64,000 bases of DNA from Paragorgia papillata (GCA_035771165.1 JAWNZC010000446.1:806001-870000), one strand, 5' to 3'; positions 23,930 through 35,040 are shown, numbered from the stretch's first letter. Numbers and translations are program-made. The notes: a model not told the origin generated them from the letters alone.

Positions 23930-25501
23930 TAAGAACGCAATGCGTACATGTGACTACCGCTGTTAGGACTTACAAGTATACATTTGGTTGTAAAACACAG
24001 AAAAATATATGGAGGGAATTAAGGAGAAGTAACAGGTGAAAATGTGCGAAAAGCAAACAGTCACACACAGAAATTGATAGTTATTTAAATTGATTTATAT
24101 TGCTCATTTCAACATGGTGTGCGCATACTCTACATGCAACTTTATCAACGATAGAAAACGTTAAAGTTTATCAATTGAGAATGTGGAAAGTGTGACACTT
24201 GACATTCAGTCAGATCACAGAGTATAATAGATACACCAGACAGAACTTCGATTTGCATCCGTACCTTTTGAAGTTTTAGTCTTCGTGCATGTTACTTTGC
24301 GTATCTTACGCATTGCCATTTGTCACTATTTACCCTGGAAAATTTTCACCAGCATGCTTTTTTTTTACTACACAAGATATTGAACAAAACTTAATCAAAC
24401 CAACAGTAAACAGTCAAGATTTTGTAATGTCTACATGTCTAAGTGTCTAACTTTCTTATATTTAGTATAAATGCAGTGCACTGTGATCATGATATACATG
24501 TGTCACTGACCAGTGAGCACAATGCACAATTCAATCAAAATTGAAATGATTTTACTATCTTAAATTATTTCTATAGTACATCCGATGTACTACTACATCC
24601 TATACTTTATGTTGCTTTTTTATTGCTGGCTATATATTTTTTATTATATTTTCTGATGTTTCGACAATCGCAGCTACGGTCATCTTTAATCACTATCACC
24701 ACCACCGATATTTTTTGAAGACCACATGCACTAACTTAGACAATCAACCTTTACAAACGTCATGCACTAATACCCCTAGGTGCAAATTCAAATTCAAAAT
24801 TATAACGGACAATTTATCAAAATACTTAAACAATATAGTTATGTGTATATAACTGTATATGTGTTGGATAATTTTAAATATATTACTATTGTATCAAGCA
24901 TTTTACTCACTGAGTGATTACCGATGCTTTGGACAATTTATCTATGTAAGGGATCCGACTTGTAGAGAAGCCTTTTGGATTGATAAATTAAACAGTTCTA
25001 TACACCACTTTCGTAATGGCGATTAATTTGAATATACTTTTATGTGTATCTTAATCAACGTTTCTTGCCTCGTTTGTGTGTGCAATTCAAAATAATTTTT
25101 GGTTCATATCGAAGCTAGAAAAACTCATTTATAGATGCACGTAAAATAATATTTAAAGTGAAGGCCTTTATGAAAGTGGTCTTTTGAGCTCTTGCACGTA
25201 TTCCCAAGTTGGGTGGAAAGTCCATATAAACAAAAGGATTACCATCATGCATCATTTGGTCCAACATGGCGACTTTGACGTCACCTGCAAGAGCCCGATA
25301 CCTTTAGGACTTAATGATTTGGAGATTGAATGAATATTTTAGTGTATGCAAATTGTTATGTAGTATAGAAAGAACTCTAATTTTGACTTGTATTTGCGAA
25401 TCTGAAGAAGGGAGAGTGCCCCGAAATGTACGTATGTAGACATGATTAATAAAGTTATTTTTTGATAATTATAAATCTATTTTACTTTATGGCGAAAGGG
25501 C

Positions 25502-25540
<39 letters not shown>

Positions 25541-25560
25541 GAAAGTTGCTCGTCTAGGTT
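23930..25560. other. Intron sequence with a retroelement-like 3' tail
   Basis: No exon recognised. At 25400-25470 the words CTGAAGAAGGGAGAGTGCCC, CGAAATGTACG and AATAAAGTTATTTTTTG resemble the 3' untranslated tails of CR1-like or Penelope-like elements. A TA microsatellite follows at 25509-25538. The rest of the stretch holds nothing I can name. Confidence 0.45.
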
Positions 25561-25615
25561 AATGTAGGCTCGCTTTATTGATATTTAGTGCTATGTTTCT
25601 TGAACCACTTTGTAG

Positions 25616-25842
25616 AGCCTGCTAAAGGACCGACTATTGACAGAATAACGTCTCCTACATCTACTAAACTAAATGTTACATGGTCTAAGTTGTCACATGA
25701 CGACGCAAATGGAAATATAACCAGTTATATTGTCTGTTATCAAATTGCAAGCGGTGGAAGTATTGCCTCTTGTAGCAGTAGCGAGACAGTCTATGGTGCT
25801 GACAATACGACGGGAAAAAGAGTGGAAAAACCCTTGAAGATA
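25616..25842 (+). pseudogene. FN3 domain exon 4, internally deleted
   Basis: The acceptor CCACTTTGTAG precedes 25616 and the donor GTAAGTAA follows GAAGATA at 25842. The first two thirds encode PAKGPTIDRITSPTSTKLNV, TWSKLSHDDANGNITSYIV, CYQIASGGSIASCSSSETVY and GADNTT. The text then jumps from the ACAATACGAC word to GGGAAAAAGAGTGG. About 85-90 bases are lost that would encode the final strands with LNEATTYDVAVKATNG. The exon is 227 bases long, so the phase 1-1 symmetry is broken and the frame shifts before the donor. Confidence 0.85.
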
Positions 25843-26026
25843 GTAAGTAAATTAATGTTATTCATATAATTAAACTGTGGGGAATTCTAACAAACCACGA
25901 TAGCCCATATTATCACGAGTACATGCAGCTACTGCTGACTGCCGTGTGATATTTGGAGATTTTAGAGTGTTTATGAATTATAGCTAGTCGTTCCTTAAAA
26001 TGGATGGTTCTGCTTCAACAGTGTGT

Positions 26027-26145
26027 TTAACCCTTTATTGGCCAGGTTTCCGGGAGCTCTCCCCTTGACGAGTAAAATTGTCTGGCGTTAGCCCGAGTAA
26101 AATTAATAAGTAGACAAAAGGCAACTGTGACCAGTAAAGGGTTAA
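26027..26145. mobile_element. Short palindromic MITE, copy 1
   Basis: Begins TTAACCCTTTATTGGCCAGG and ends CCAGTAAAGGGTTAA. A second copy is at 26314-26438. A related but degraded piece is near 23195-23260 (GACGAGTAAAATTGTCTCGC). Confidence 0.75.
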
Positions 26146-26213
26146 TTAACAGTGTGTTCAACCCTTTAGTGAAACTAAAAGTAGCGTGCTGCGTAGGCAG
26201 TGTAGAAACAACA

Positions 26214-26302
26214 ATCGAAATATAGTAAGGTTAGATATACTGCCGAAACAGAGAACGTAGGAGTCTAACGTTTCGAGCGAAGGCCCTTCGTCAGAGAGAA
26301 AG
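26214..26302. repeat. Retroelement 3'-tail-like segment
   Basis: Contains CTAACGTTTCGAGCGAAGG and CCCTTCGTCAGAGAGAAAG, the self-complementary kind of segment often found in the 3' regions of invertebrate retroelements. It sits exactly between the two MITE copies. Confidence 0.4.
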
Positions 26303-26313
26303 ACGAAGGCTGT

Positions 26314-26438
26314 TCAACCCTTTATTGGCCATGCAGGTTTCCGGGAGCTCAGCTCTCCCCTTGAGTAAAATCGTCAGGCGTTAGCCCGAGTAAAATTAAT
26401 AAGTAGACAAAAAGCAACTGTGACCAGTAAAGGGTTAA
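26314..26438. mobile_element. Short palindromic MITE, copy 2
   Basis: CAACCCTTTATTGGCC to CCAGTAAAGGGTTAA. Same internal words as 26027-26145 (GTTAGCCCGAGTAAAATTAA, GCAACTGTGACCAG) with small insertions. Confidence 0.75.
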
Positions 26439-26761
26439 TCAACAGTACGTTTAACCCTTAATGAGTTTGCGGTGGAACCAACATGGCGAGCATAAGGAAT
26501 TCCGAGTAGTGTCAACGGGAGAATCCGACTGACATTACGATTTATATAGAACCAGTTATTAAGCTATTGACATTTAGTTTATATATTCTTGTAATAACGT
26601 AATTACAGCCAGTTACGTAAAGTTTAAACATGCATAATGATATGCATCCTATTTGGAAAGTGCATATGGGGAAGCGTGTTTTGACCTGCATGCATGGCCC
26701 GTTTGCGGGTTAGATTAAGTTAGGCCTCGTGACAACCTTGTGACATTGACAAAAGGAACAC

Positions 26762-26788
26762 GGCGCTTATATACAGTATATAAGCGCC
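26762..26788. repeat. Perfect 27-bp palindrome (odd centre)
   Basis: GGCGCTTATATAC, a central base, then the mirror GTATATAAGCGCC. Confidence 0.9.
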
Positions 26789-27286
26789 CTGATTGGGAAG
26801 GAGTGCGTGCTACGATCACGGCACAGTAATTTCAAGCGGGAATAAGTACAAAAGCGACCTGCATGAACAGTGTGATTAAAAACATGTATTATTAAAACTA
26901 GTTTATGAGTTGTAAGTGGAATCTACCATGGGAGGCAGGCAATCTACGCAGGGAGCGTCAGAATGCGCGACCGGAAAGTACTAATTAATAAGTATCTGTC
27001 GACTGCTTATTTTTTATGTAAATTTCCATTTTTTAACTATCGTCAGTTTGAAGATGAGAAATTATTCCGATAGGCTTAATTTTTCCTTAGTGAAAGGAAC
27101 AACTTACTTGTAGATTATTGTATCTTTTCAATATGTACGTGTGAGCATTTACCTTGCCATATACGCGTACCTATAATGACATCTCAGAAAACACAGAACG
27201 ATATTTTATGTATAATACCGTTCTGTAGTTTATTTTTATTCATAAATTAGAGGGTTCATTTTTAAAGCTTGTTTTTTTTCTCCTAG

Positions 27287-27597
27287 AACCGCGAATTGGA
27301 CCACAGGTACTCAGCGTTAATGCCAATAGTTCAACTCAACTAGAGGTGACGTGGGGGAAGTTATCTCCAGATGATTCTAACGGACTAATTATTGAGTATG
27401 CAGTTTGCTACAAAAATAATGCTACAGCTGGGGAGATATGTTTGAAAAACCATACTACCACCAACGTTAGTATAATCAAACGTTTTCGTTAACTAAGTTG
27501 AATGAAGCCACTACCTATGAAGTGGCAGTGAGAGCTAGAACGTCTGTTGGCTATGGACCTCCTGGGATTACGAAAACTGATAAAACTCATGAAGCGG
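27287..27597 (+). CDS. FN3 domain exon 5 of the receptor (one-base frame slip)
   Basis: The acceptor is TTTTTTTCTCCTAG and the donor GTAAGT follows GAAGCGG (27597). The first frame encodes PRIGPQVLSVNANSSTQLEV, TWGKLSPDDSNGLIIEYAV, CYKNNATAGEICLKNHTTTN. It hits a stop at TTTTCGTTAAC near 27485. One base out of frame it continues FSLTKLNEATTYEVAVRART and SVGYGPPG. The exon is 311 bases, one short of the 312 needed for phase 1-1 (2+3n+1). So a single base is missing near the A/T runs at 27470-27490. Apart from that the domain is complete, with the Trp and the Cys pair. It is more diverged from exons 1-4 than they are from each other. It joins in phase to propeller exon 1. Confidence 0.8.
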
Positions 27598-27599
27598 GT

Positions 27600-28190
27600 A
27601 AGTTGTTACTTAAATAATTGTTGTGTTGTTTACATTCTGTTTATTCAGTATGATCTTGTCCTTAGATCTTTCTTGATTTTTTGCCCGGGTTTAGCCGCGG
27701 TATATTTTGCGCAGTAGGTGAGTATATGGTCAAATTTGATTGATGCTGCAATTAACAGGTGGGCAATTTGTCTGATCATGCGCCAAAAGTAAACTGTGAT
27801 GTAAGCAAGTTTGTGTCTTTGTGTCTTACCCGGAAAAAAAGACAGAAAATCGTACCCTAGGTTGTTTTGAGCTAAGCTCGGAGAATGACGAGTCTTCTTT
27901 TTTGTTTCTTTGACAAGTGAAGCAGTTAACAATTCATATCTTTTTTGGTCAAACTATAAGTAACGATAATTTGTAATACAAGCGAGAATTTTGGTAACAC
28001 CACATTTATTATTTATTGCTGAGCTTTTGACCTGTTGACTCAAGCCTTCATCAGAGCAAATGTTAACATCGTGTTGGCTTACGTCATATAAACAAAAACA
28101 ACTTAACAACCAGAATCAGAGTCAGATAAGAACACAATGGCGTATATAGGTTGCCGTGTTGGCTTGTGTTATTGAACGCATTTTGACGTG
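27600..28190. other. Intron, retroelement-tail-like segment near 27970-28070
   Basis: No exon seen. GGTAACACCACATTTATT and TTGCTGAGCTTTTGACCTGT recur near 55690-55720, where a mirrored copy makes a hairpin. This is typical of a dispersed 3' tail. Nothing else recognised. Confidence 0.4.
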
Positions 28191-28197
28191 TTGTAGG

Positions 28198-28820
28198 CAG
28201 TGGCGTAGCCAAGGGGGGGCGAGGGGGGGCGACCGCCCCCGCAATGGTCTTCCAGGCCATTCCTGTGAAAAGTTTAAATCCGGGGAGAAACTTGTTGAAG
28301 GGGGGGGGGGTAATGATGTTACGTAGTGAAGCCTTCAAGGGAGAAGCAAGTTGACTCGTAATGATATTACTATATATTACTGCCCTAGGCCTAGTTCAAG
28401 TTCAAACGTCAAACGCACATAAACCTAACTCAATTGTCAAGAATGTTTTCCGTAATTTAACCTAATTTGCATTGATTTTGGTTCATGTGAAGTTCCAGGT
28501 TTGAACTTGGCCTGAAACTTTTTGATGGGTCAAATTTCAGTTTGGTGTAGTCTAGATGGAAAATATAGCATTACAAGGTCCACATACATACGACTTATCA
28601 TAAATAATTCTCAATAAATTTTGATATGTGTACTACATTGTTTTGGTTTGGAGACAACAAAACTTTGCTATTTATGGCGATCAGTTATTTTTTTAAATCT
28701 CGCCTCAGAATGCGGGAAATGCAGTCTGAGAGATTCTAGAATTCAAAAAATTTCCGGGGGGCATGCCCCCAGACCCCCCAATTTCGCTCCCCCAAAGACA
28801 GAACCCTGGCTACGCCACTG
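28198..28820. mobile_element. Non-autonomous hAT-like element, 623 bp
   Basis: The ends CAGTGGCGTAGCC and GGCTACGCCACTG are inverted. The 8-bp direct repeat GTTGTAGG flanks it (28190-28197 and 28821-28828). The 8-bp duplication and CAGTGG ends fit hAT. G-rich and C-rich tracts lie just inside each end. It has no coding capacity and lies in the intron before propeller exon 1. 28829-29467 shows only repeated TGACGTGTT words. Confidence 0.9.
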
Positions 28821-29467
28821 GTTGTAGGGAATTTTCTGACGTGTTCTTGACTTTTGGTGACGTGTTGTAAAATTTGACGTGTTGTTTTGACACACTCGTT
28901 TCTCTTTAGACGTGTTCCTGCGACACATCAAAAAAGAGAACATACTGGAGTGTTACCATAGCATTTTCCCAATGCGTCAACGTGTTTTAAAAACACGCTA
29001 GCAACCCATCGAGATTTCTATAGCATGCTAAATTTTAAATAAATAAATTTTTATCTTATATCATCTGATACTTATATACGTATTTTAATTGTTAAATTGT
29101 ATTATTATATAAGATTGTACTGATCATGAAGTAAAATTTTTAATCATTTGTAATTCAGTCTTCGGACTGCGGTCACTGATTTAATAAACGATTCGTCTCA
29201 CACTTCGAATGAACGAAAGAATCGCCGCGACGACGCGCATCAATCCATCGCTTACGCTTCTATCCGCTCTTCTCCGGACAATATTTCACTAGTACTGCAA
29301 GCACATCTTTTAGTAACGACCATCAGAAGAGCTGTTGTTGTTCAAACTTCCAAACATGCACACTAACTTTCGGTATTTGTTTACATTTTTGGTCACTTGT
29401 CACTACACGTGGCTCTAGTGCCGAAAAGGTCAATTATATTTTTCTTTTTTCTATGTCTTATTTTTAG

Positions 29468-29865
29468 CTGTGTGCAATATTCCAGTTGTTATCTACGCAA
29501 CGTCAACAGACATCAAGTCAACTATAAAATAACGATTAACCATGTAAACAGTTCTGTAAAACTTGTACTGAAGCTCCGATGCATCTGATATGGCGTATGA
29601 TAGTTCCACTCGTCGTTTGTATTACTATAACTCAAAGGAGACATTTCTAAGCGTGAACCTAGATGGATCTGTTGTTCGTACTATTATGCAAGTAAAAGGT
29701 GTTCAGAGGTTTACACTAGACATCAAAAAACAAGCTTATTTACTACATCCATAAACAAACAGAAACAATCTACTCTGTCAATATGACAAGCATGAAAGAC
29801 AGCGTCGTTGCCGCTTTGTCTTCTGTTACTGGTGCCAAAGATCTTGATATGGACACTAAACGTGG
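29468..29865 (+). CDS. YWTD beta-propeller exon 1 (three one-base slips)
   Basis: Strong acceptor TTTTTCTATGTCTTATTTTTAG before 29468 (CT-rich tract) and donor GTAAGT after CGTGG (29865), phase 1 to 2. Pieces in three frames add up to the first half of an LDL-receptor-type propeller: VCNIPVVIYATSTDIKS, then ITINHVNSSVKLVLK, then MAYDSSTRRLYYYNSKE and FLSVNLDGSVVRTIMQVKGV, then LIYYIHKQTETIYSVNM and VVAALSSVTGAKDLDMDTKR. The words RLYYYN and LIYYIH with the following NLDG and VNM match the strand pattern of YWTD repeats. The slips fall at ATAAAATAAC (near 29528), at CTCCGAT (near 29575) and at the A run in ATCAAAAAAC (near 29730). No other stop remains once these are allowed for. YWTD propellers bind ligands or fold back on ligand modules outside the cell. 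Confidence 0.78.
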
Positions 29866-29913
29866 GTAAGTGAGGTAAAATACTTTGTTTTGTTTCTTAT
29901 GTTTGAGGTTTAA

Positions 29914-30079
29914 AAACCCGTTCACATGTGCGATTTTGATGCGATAAATATTGCAAACTTCTAGTTTAGATCAAATTAGATGCATGGTAAGAATTATGAA
30001 CGAGCAGAAAAAGTGAGAAAGATGAAATCAGAAATTGGCTATATTTATCGCATCAAAAATCGCACGTGTGAACGGGCCC
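29914..30079. mobile_element. MITE, about 166 bp
   Basis: CCCGTTCACATGTGCGATTT with TGATGCGATAAATAT at the left is matched by the inverse at the right (ATCGCATCAAAAATCGCACG, TGTGAACGGG). It starts only about 50 bases after the donor of propeller exon 1. Confidence 0.85.
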
Positions 30080-30429
30080 TTATTACAGGTTGACATATGT
30101 GTCTCTGTTTCACTTAATTTTCCCCTGCAAATGTTATTTATATCAATTCGGCAAAAATACAATAAATAGAAAAATAGGCACGCCCAGGCGTGCATGTATC
30201 TACTGCGTTTAATCACCTATACTGTATAGGTACTACGGTAACAATTGACAATGATGCATTAATCACGTACTTGTTTAACAATCTTGTATTCAGACCTGAA
30301 CAAGATTTTTGTCAAGATTGTCTATGCTGGCCATGCTGTGTTTTTACCTTTTTTAAAAGGAAAGGAACTCAGAGAAAAGCCATAAAAGCACAGAAGGCTG
30401 AGAACTAACAACTCTGCATGTCTCCTATC

Positions 30430-30500
30430 TGGTATGAGTTCCAAGCCCAGACAGGTGGTCACCCATCCAAATATATACCAACTGAATGTAATCGGGCTAA
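30430..30500 (-). repeat. 5S-rRNA-like SINE fragment
   Basis: The minus strand reads TTAGCCCGATTACATT, then ATTTGGATGGGTGACC and CCTGTCTGGGC, a degraded form of the 5S promoter-half seen at 2194-2500 and 45425-45540. Confidence 0.6.
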
Positions 30501-30951
30501 ATTCCGGTCTTCAGTGGCAGCTTGAGTATTAAAGCTATGGTACTAAAAGTTTCGCAGTAAAGCTTAGTGCCTTATAGTAGGCCAATTAAATTAACATCTG
30601 GCAATAACAACTCACGAAATTTCAAATTAACTAATACAGTATCGAAATAACTTTGTTACAACAATCTGTCAGATAATAAATCAATCCAGTTCGCTTGAAA
30701 TAACTGAAACATCTCGAGTAGGACTGCTGTAAAGTTTAATAATGAATGAAGATGTCCAGCAATGTCATCAAAATCATGAGAGCAACCATACATTGCTTGT
30801 TCTTCAAGACATATTCATACATGCATGCAGTAAAGACTAGAATACATGTCAATGTTTGCAAATTTACTACACAAGTTTTGCATGACATTGGTAATTGCGG
30901 CATGCAATTTAATTATTCCATTAATATAAAGACTTGCCTGTTCACGCTCTC

Positions 30952-31060
<109 letters not shown>

Positions 31061-32283
31061 AATTATATCTGTAGTCTGTCACTGACATTTCACTATCTAA
31101 TTTTTCTCATTTACATTGACAATATGCTATGTAATAGCATATTTCGCTTGTGGACTGCCACAGCCTTTGCACATTGTTGCTTGACTATGAAGCTAATTTT
31201 GTCTTCTGATAATTAGAAGAAAGTCGTTCATTTCTGTTTCCAGAGGATATAACTGGCTGACGTGATCTTTTCACTTTTTTGTTTTCGTGACGTCATCAGT
31301 CTGCCACAATTACATCTAATTTATGTGTACTAATGGTGTATTTTACTGTTATGATGACGCGTTATCCCCGGGCGTAGGGCTGAAGGCCTGGAGCCCGGTG
31401 AGAGTGCTAATCTCGACATGCACGGAGTCCACTTTACACGTGTGTTAAAATGGGAATCAGTTTGAGCGATCTGAGTATTTGTTTATTAAATAACAGGTGT
31501 CCTACGCACGCTCTGATTGAACGAGAGCCATTTTCACTCAGAGTACAGAGACACGTTTGATGTGATTTTCATTTTATAGTGTACAACGCATGCTTTGTTT
31601 CGTTAAATCTCAGGTAATCACTGGCATATTTATTTGATTAGTATTACGCCATCATTCGTCAGCTGAGTCTCGGTCACTTTTCCTTGTTTTTTTACGTCCT
31701 AAAACGGTTATGCATTTTATATTCGCCTCGTATTTCCACTAGGCATTTTTCCGGTTGAAATGACGTCATTCATGTTTCTATCACAGTACAGAGACACGCA
31801 AGTGATTTTCTATTTGTTAAATATATATGTGTGTGGACGGACCATGCGCGGTGAACTGGTGAAGATTGTGGGGCACTGGGAACAATATAGTTCTTAACAA
31901 TAAGATTTCAACTAACAACATCATTTATTTTTGTCAAAAAGACTTGAGAAAAGGGCCCTTGGGATACATATATAACTTTTAAAAGAACAGAAACAAATCA
32001 ACGTTTACGTATATAAAAGCAGAACAACATCCTGAGTAGAACGACAACCGTCAAACCGAAACTCTAAAGGAGTAAAAAGCAATAGTATTAAAACTAAAAC
32101 TGACCGACGAAGAAAAGACAGAAAAGACAGTTAATACGGTAAAATATAGCCAGCAGCCGCTCTCAGTAATCACGAACATTTAATAGCAAAACTGTTCGAG
32201 CTGTATGGTTCGAGTTCAGTTCCCTGTTTACATCCTATCACTGTTAATTTTGTTTTCTATTTTAAAGTATTTTAAACGTAAGT

Positions 32284-32712
32284 TTATTCATTGCATGTTT
32301 TTATTTGCTCGTTGTATTTTTGACCTCTGGTTGCCGTCTTAATATAACTTTTTTTAAATAGCTTTTTTATTGTAATTTGCATAAAAATCGGAAAAGGAGC
32401 AATTAATTCTTCTTCTGTAAAACGTACAAGTTCTCTTGAAATATTTATTAACATGTATGAAGACCAGTGAACCCCATTTTCTATATGAAGGAAGAATGGG
32501 AGGAGAGTATGAAGTTCACTGGCAAAGACCGAACTGAAAACAGTTTCAACACTTCGGATTTCGAATTTGTTATTTGAAATGCCATAAATGAATATTAAAC
32601 CGTGGCAGCCAACCAGGCAGTTGTTTGAGTAGTTTTCAATCAATTCAATGCCTTTGGAAAATGGAAATATTTTTAGATGCTCTGGCAATGTTCTTTGTAA
32701 ACATGGAAAGAA
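32284..32712 (-). other. Uninterrupted reading frame, unrecognised
   Basis: About 140 codons without a stop on the minus strand and without an ATG near its start. It encodes a mixed-composition stretch (LPEHLKIFPFSKGIELIEN, CLVGCHGLIFIYGISNNKFE, ASELHTLLPFFLHIENGVHW, FTEEELIAPFPIFMQIT). The composition is protein-like and not repetitive, unlike most open frames in this window. I do not recognise a family. It may be a fragment of an element ORF, an exon of an antisense gene, or chance. No flanking splice signals were convincingly paired. Confidence 0.35.
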
Positions 32713-33121
32713 AGAACTTTAAAATATAACCCTAATATTTTTCTGACAATTTGATGCCTGCTTCAGTAGCCTGCTGGTAACATCGTCGGTTGGCATGCAA
32801 GTGTGGTCGAATTCAAACCTTGGATGCGACTTGCAATTTTGTTCATCTCAATTTTTTTTCGGAATATCGTCCTTAAATTTTCTTTGTTCCTCGTTACCTT
32901 TTCCTTTAAAAAATTAAACATTTTTTTAGTTAAACATTTTAAATATTCTTTATTTTTTATTTTATTTTATTTGCTTTGCCACAACATTACATCACATGAA
33001 TACAACAAGTAACATAGTGGCTGGGAGAAAAACAGGACTATCGCCCCAATTGACATTTTCCCCCAAACAAGTTGAGAAGCGGTAATATATATAAAAAAAA
33101 AGAAAAAATTAAAAAGAAAAC

Positions 33122-33760
33122 TTAAAAGAAAAAAAGTAGAAAAAAAAAAGAAAAAAAAGTTGGCGGCTGGTAAGTTGAGAGCTTATCCTTATAGTAACAC
33201 TTTAACTTACACTTATACTGACTAATACTACTGCAGCATTTGATAGTAGTAGACAAGCTATTCCAAAGGCTGATGGTTCTCGGAAAGAAAGAACATCTAA
33301 AATAATTTTGTTTGTGGGTGGTCAAAGGACGGTAATTATTAGGATCAAAGTTCCTAGTATTGTGAGAAGGACAAGCAGGTGTAAAGTATTTATCAAAGTT
33401 AACATTAATAAGACCATTCTTATATTTAAAAAGTAGTAAAACGTCAGACAGTTCGCGTCTAAATTCAAGCGGTAGCAAATCAAGTGAGACGAGTCTTTCC
33501 TTGTAGCTTAACTCCTCGGAGGGATAGTTGAGAATAAACTTTGTGGCTCGACGTTGGATGTTTTCAATTAATCGGCGGTGTTTCAAGGTAAAGGGAGACC
33601 AGACGTTGGAGCAGTATTCTAGGCGAGGCCGAACAAGGGAGCAGTAGAGCAGTTTTCTGGTTTTTACATCAGATAGGTCTCTGCCGCAGACTCTTTTGAT
33701 TAGGCCAAGAGTCTTGTTTACCTTCCCATGCTCTACTTTTGCCTTGCGTAGTTAGTCCCC
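33122..33760 (-). pseudogene. 5'-truncated non-LTR retrotransposon, C-terminal reverse transcriptase end
   Basis: The minus strand encodes LGLIKRVCGRDLSDVKTRKL, YCSLVRPRLEYCSNVWSPF, then LIENIQRRATKFILNYP, PLEFRRELSDVLLLFKYKNG and FFPRTISLWNSLSTTIKC. This is the thumb and C-terminal region shared by CR1/jockey-type LINEs. The frame is open for about 200 codons. It ends in a pyrimidine/poly-purine tract near 33090-33160. The 5' truncation near 33760 is as expected for LINE insertion. It lies in an intron of the receptor gene, antisense to it. Confidence 0.88.
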
Positions 33761-34315
33761 CGTCCTCCTCGATCTCCAAAACGCGCGGCCTGAGCTTATT
33801 CCACAGGTAACCCAAATTATCTTCTGACTTCTCTTATAAGATTAATAGAGATGCCTGCGGAGGAGGCTAACTCTAAATTACGTCACTGATTCGAAGGTAT
33901 ATAGAGCTAGGTTTCTGTGTATAAGTAAATTCAGACCTAGGATTGTTTCTTGTTCAAACCACGGTATTTGCATGGAAGGCCTTGAGATAACAACAAAATC
34001 GTTTTCATGAAGGAAAAACATAAGAAATCCATGCTTAATATTGATGATGTCTTTATATGCACAAAGTACGATCATTCAAGCGGATGCAGGCAATGGATCT
34101 TATTAGTATTCTGTTAGCTTTTATTAAAAAATTATGATCTTTTTAGCTAAATGAACAAATAACAATAGACTTAATAGTTCATTTGTTTATAGAATAATAA
34201 AACGGTCGTGGCTAAGGGACATCCGAAGTTGCGTTTCTTTGTTTAATGGTATAGTGGGCACAGCCAAGCATTTTAATCATATACGTCATCTATGTGTGGG
34301 TCTGGTCAGCAGCCT

Positions 34316-34336
34316 GGGTTAGGGTTAGGGTTAGGG
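34316..34336. repeat. Short interstitial telomere-type repeat
   Basis: GGGTTAGGGTTAGGGTTAGG, about three and a half TTAGGG units, about 100 bases before the acceptor of propeller exon 2. Confidence 0.8.
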
Positions 34337-34433
34337 AATATCGTGTTTCTATATTCCATAATAACTCGCTTACGGAGGTATATATGCAATCTCGGAGTGC
34401 CCTCTAGTTGTCTAATACATTCCTTATTTATAG

Positions 34434-34807
34434 GTACCTGATTCTCGCAAAGTCGATCGTTGGTGATATTGTTCGTATTGATATTGACACTATGGACGTA
34501 AGTTCTTTGTATAATGGTGGTAGTTTTCCACAGTTTGTTTCTGTTGATGCAGACAATGCATTGGTCTACTGGGTCGACTATGACAGCGTGAAAAAGAGGC
34601 ATAAACTGATGGAAACTTATTATAGTGGAACCACATCAGATTTAAATGTTAGTTACCCTGGAGTAATCAAAATAACTCAAGACATACTTCATTTGTATGT
34701 GTTGGATCTTGCAAACAACCGAATAGATAAATATGAGAAAAATTCACTGCATAAAGTTGAAAGTACGGCATTGTCAGTCCCTACAAATGAAATTATCACT
34801 GGATTCG
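34434..34807 (+). CDS. YWTD beta-propeller exon 2
   Basis: The acceptor TTCCTTATTTATAG precedes 34434 and the donor GTAAGT follows GGATTCG (34807), phase 2 to 1. The frame is open throughout (about 124 codons): YLILAKSIVGDIVRIDIDTM, DVSSLYNGG, SVDADNALVYWVDYDSVKKR, ITQDILHLYVLDLANNRIDK and ESTALSVPTNEIITGFG. The blocks DADNALVYWVD and ILHLYVLDLANNRIDKYE are YWTD-type blade sequences. Together with exon 1 the propeller would be about 255 residues, the size of a six-bladed LDL-receptor-type propeller. The EGF exon follows directly, as in LDLR-family YWTD-EGF units. The phase join to exon 1 (GG+G, Gly) is clean. Confidence 0.88.
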
Positions 34808-34974
34808 GTAAGTAGAATTCTTGTTCATTTTTTTCGCCTGGGCTAGTAGAGCATGCGAATAAGTATTTGTGCATATTGTGGTAGAAAAAATGGTATAGAT
34901 TTTCTTACCATTAACGTAAATTCTTCAGGCGTAAAATTACTAAGTACAACCATGCGAACATGAAAAGGGTGACT

Positions 34975-35040
34975 GGTAGAACAATAGACTGCGGAATTTA
35001 TTCATATATATGAATAAATTCCGCAGTCTATTGTTCTACC
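34975..35040. repeat. Perfect 66-bp palindrome
   Basis: GGTAGAACAATAGACTGCGG reads to a centre of CATATATATG and returns as the exact mirror. There is no loop. Confidence 0.97.
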
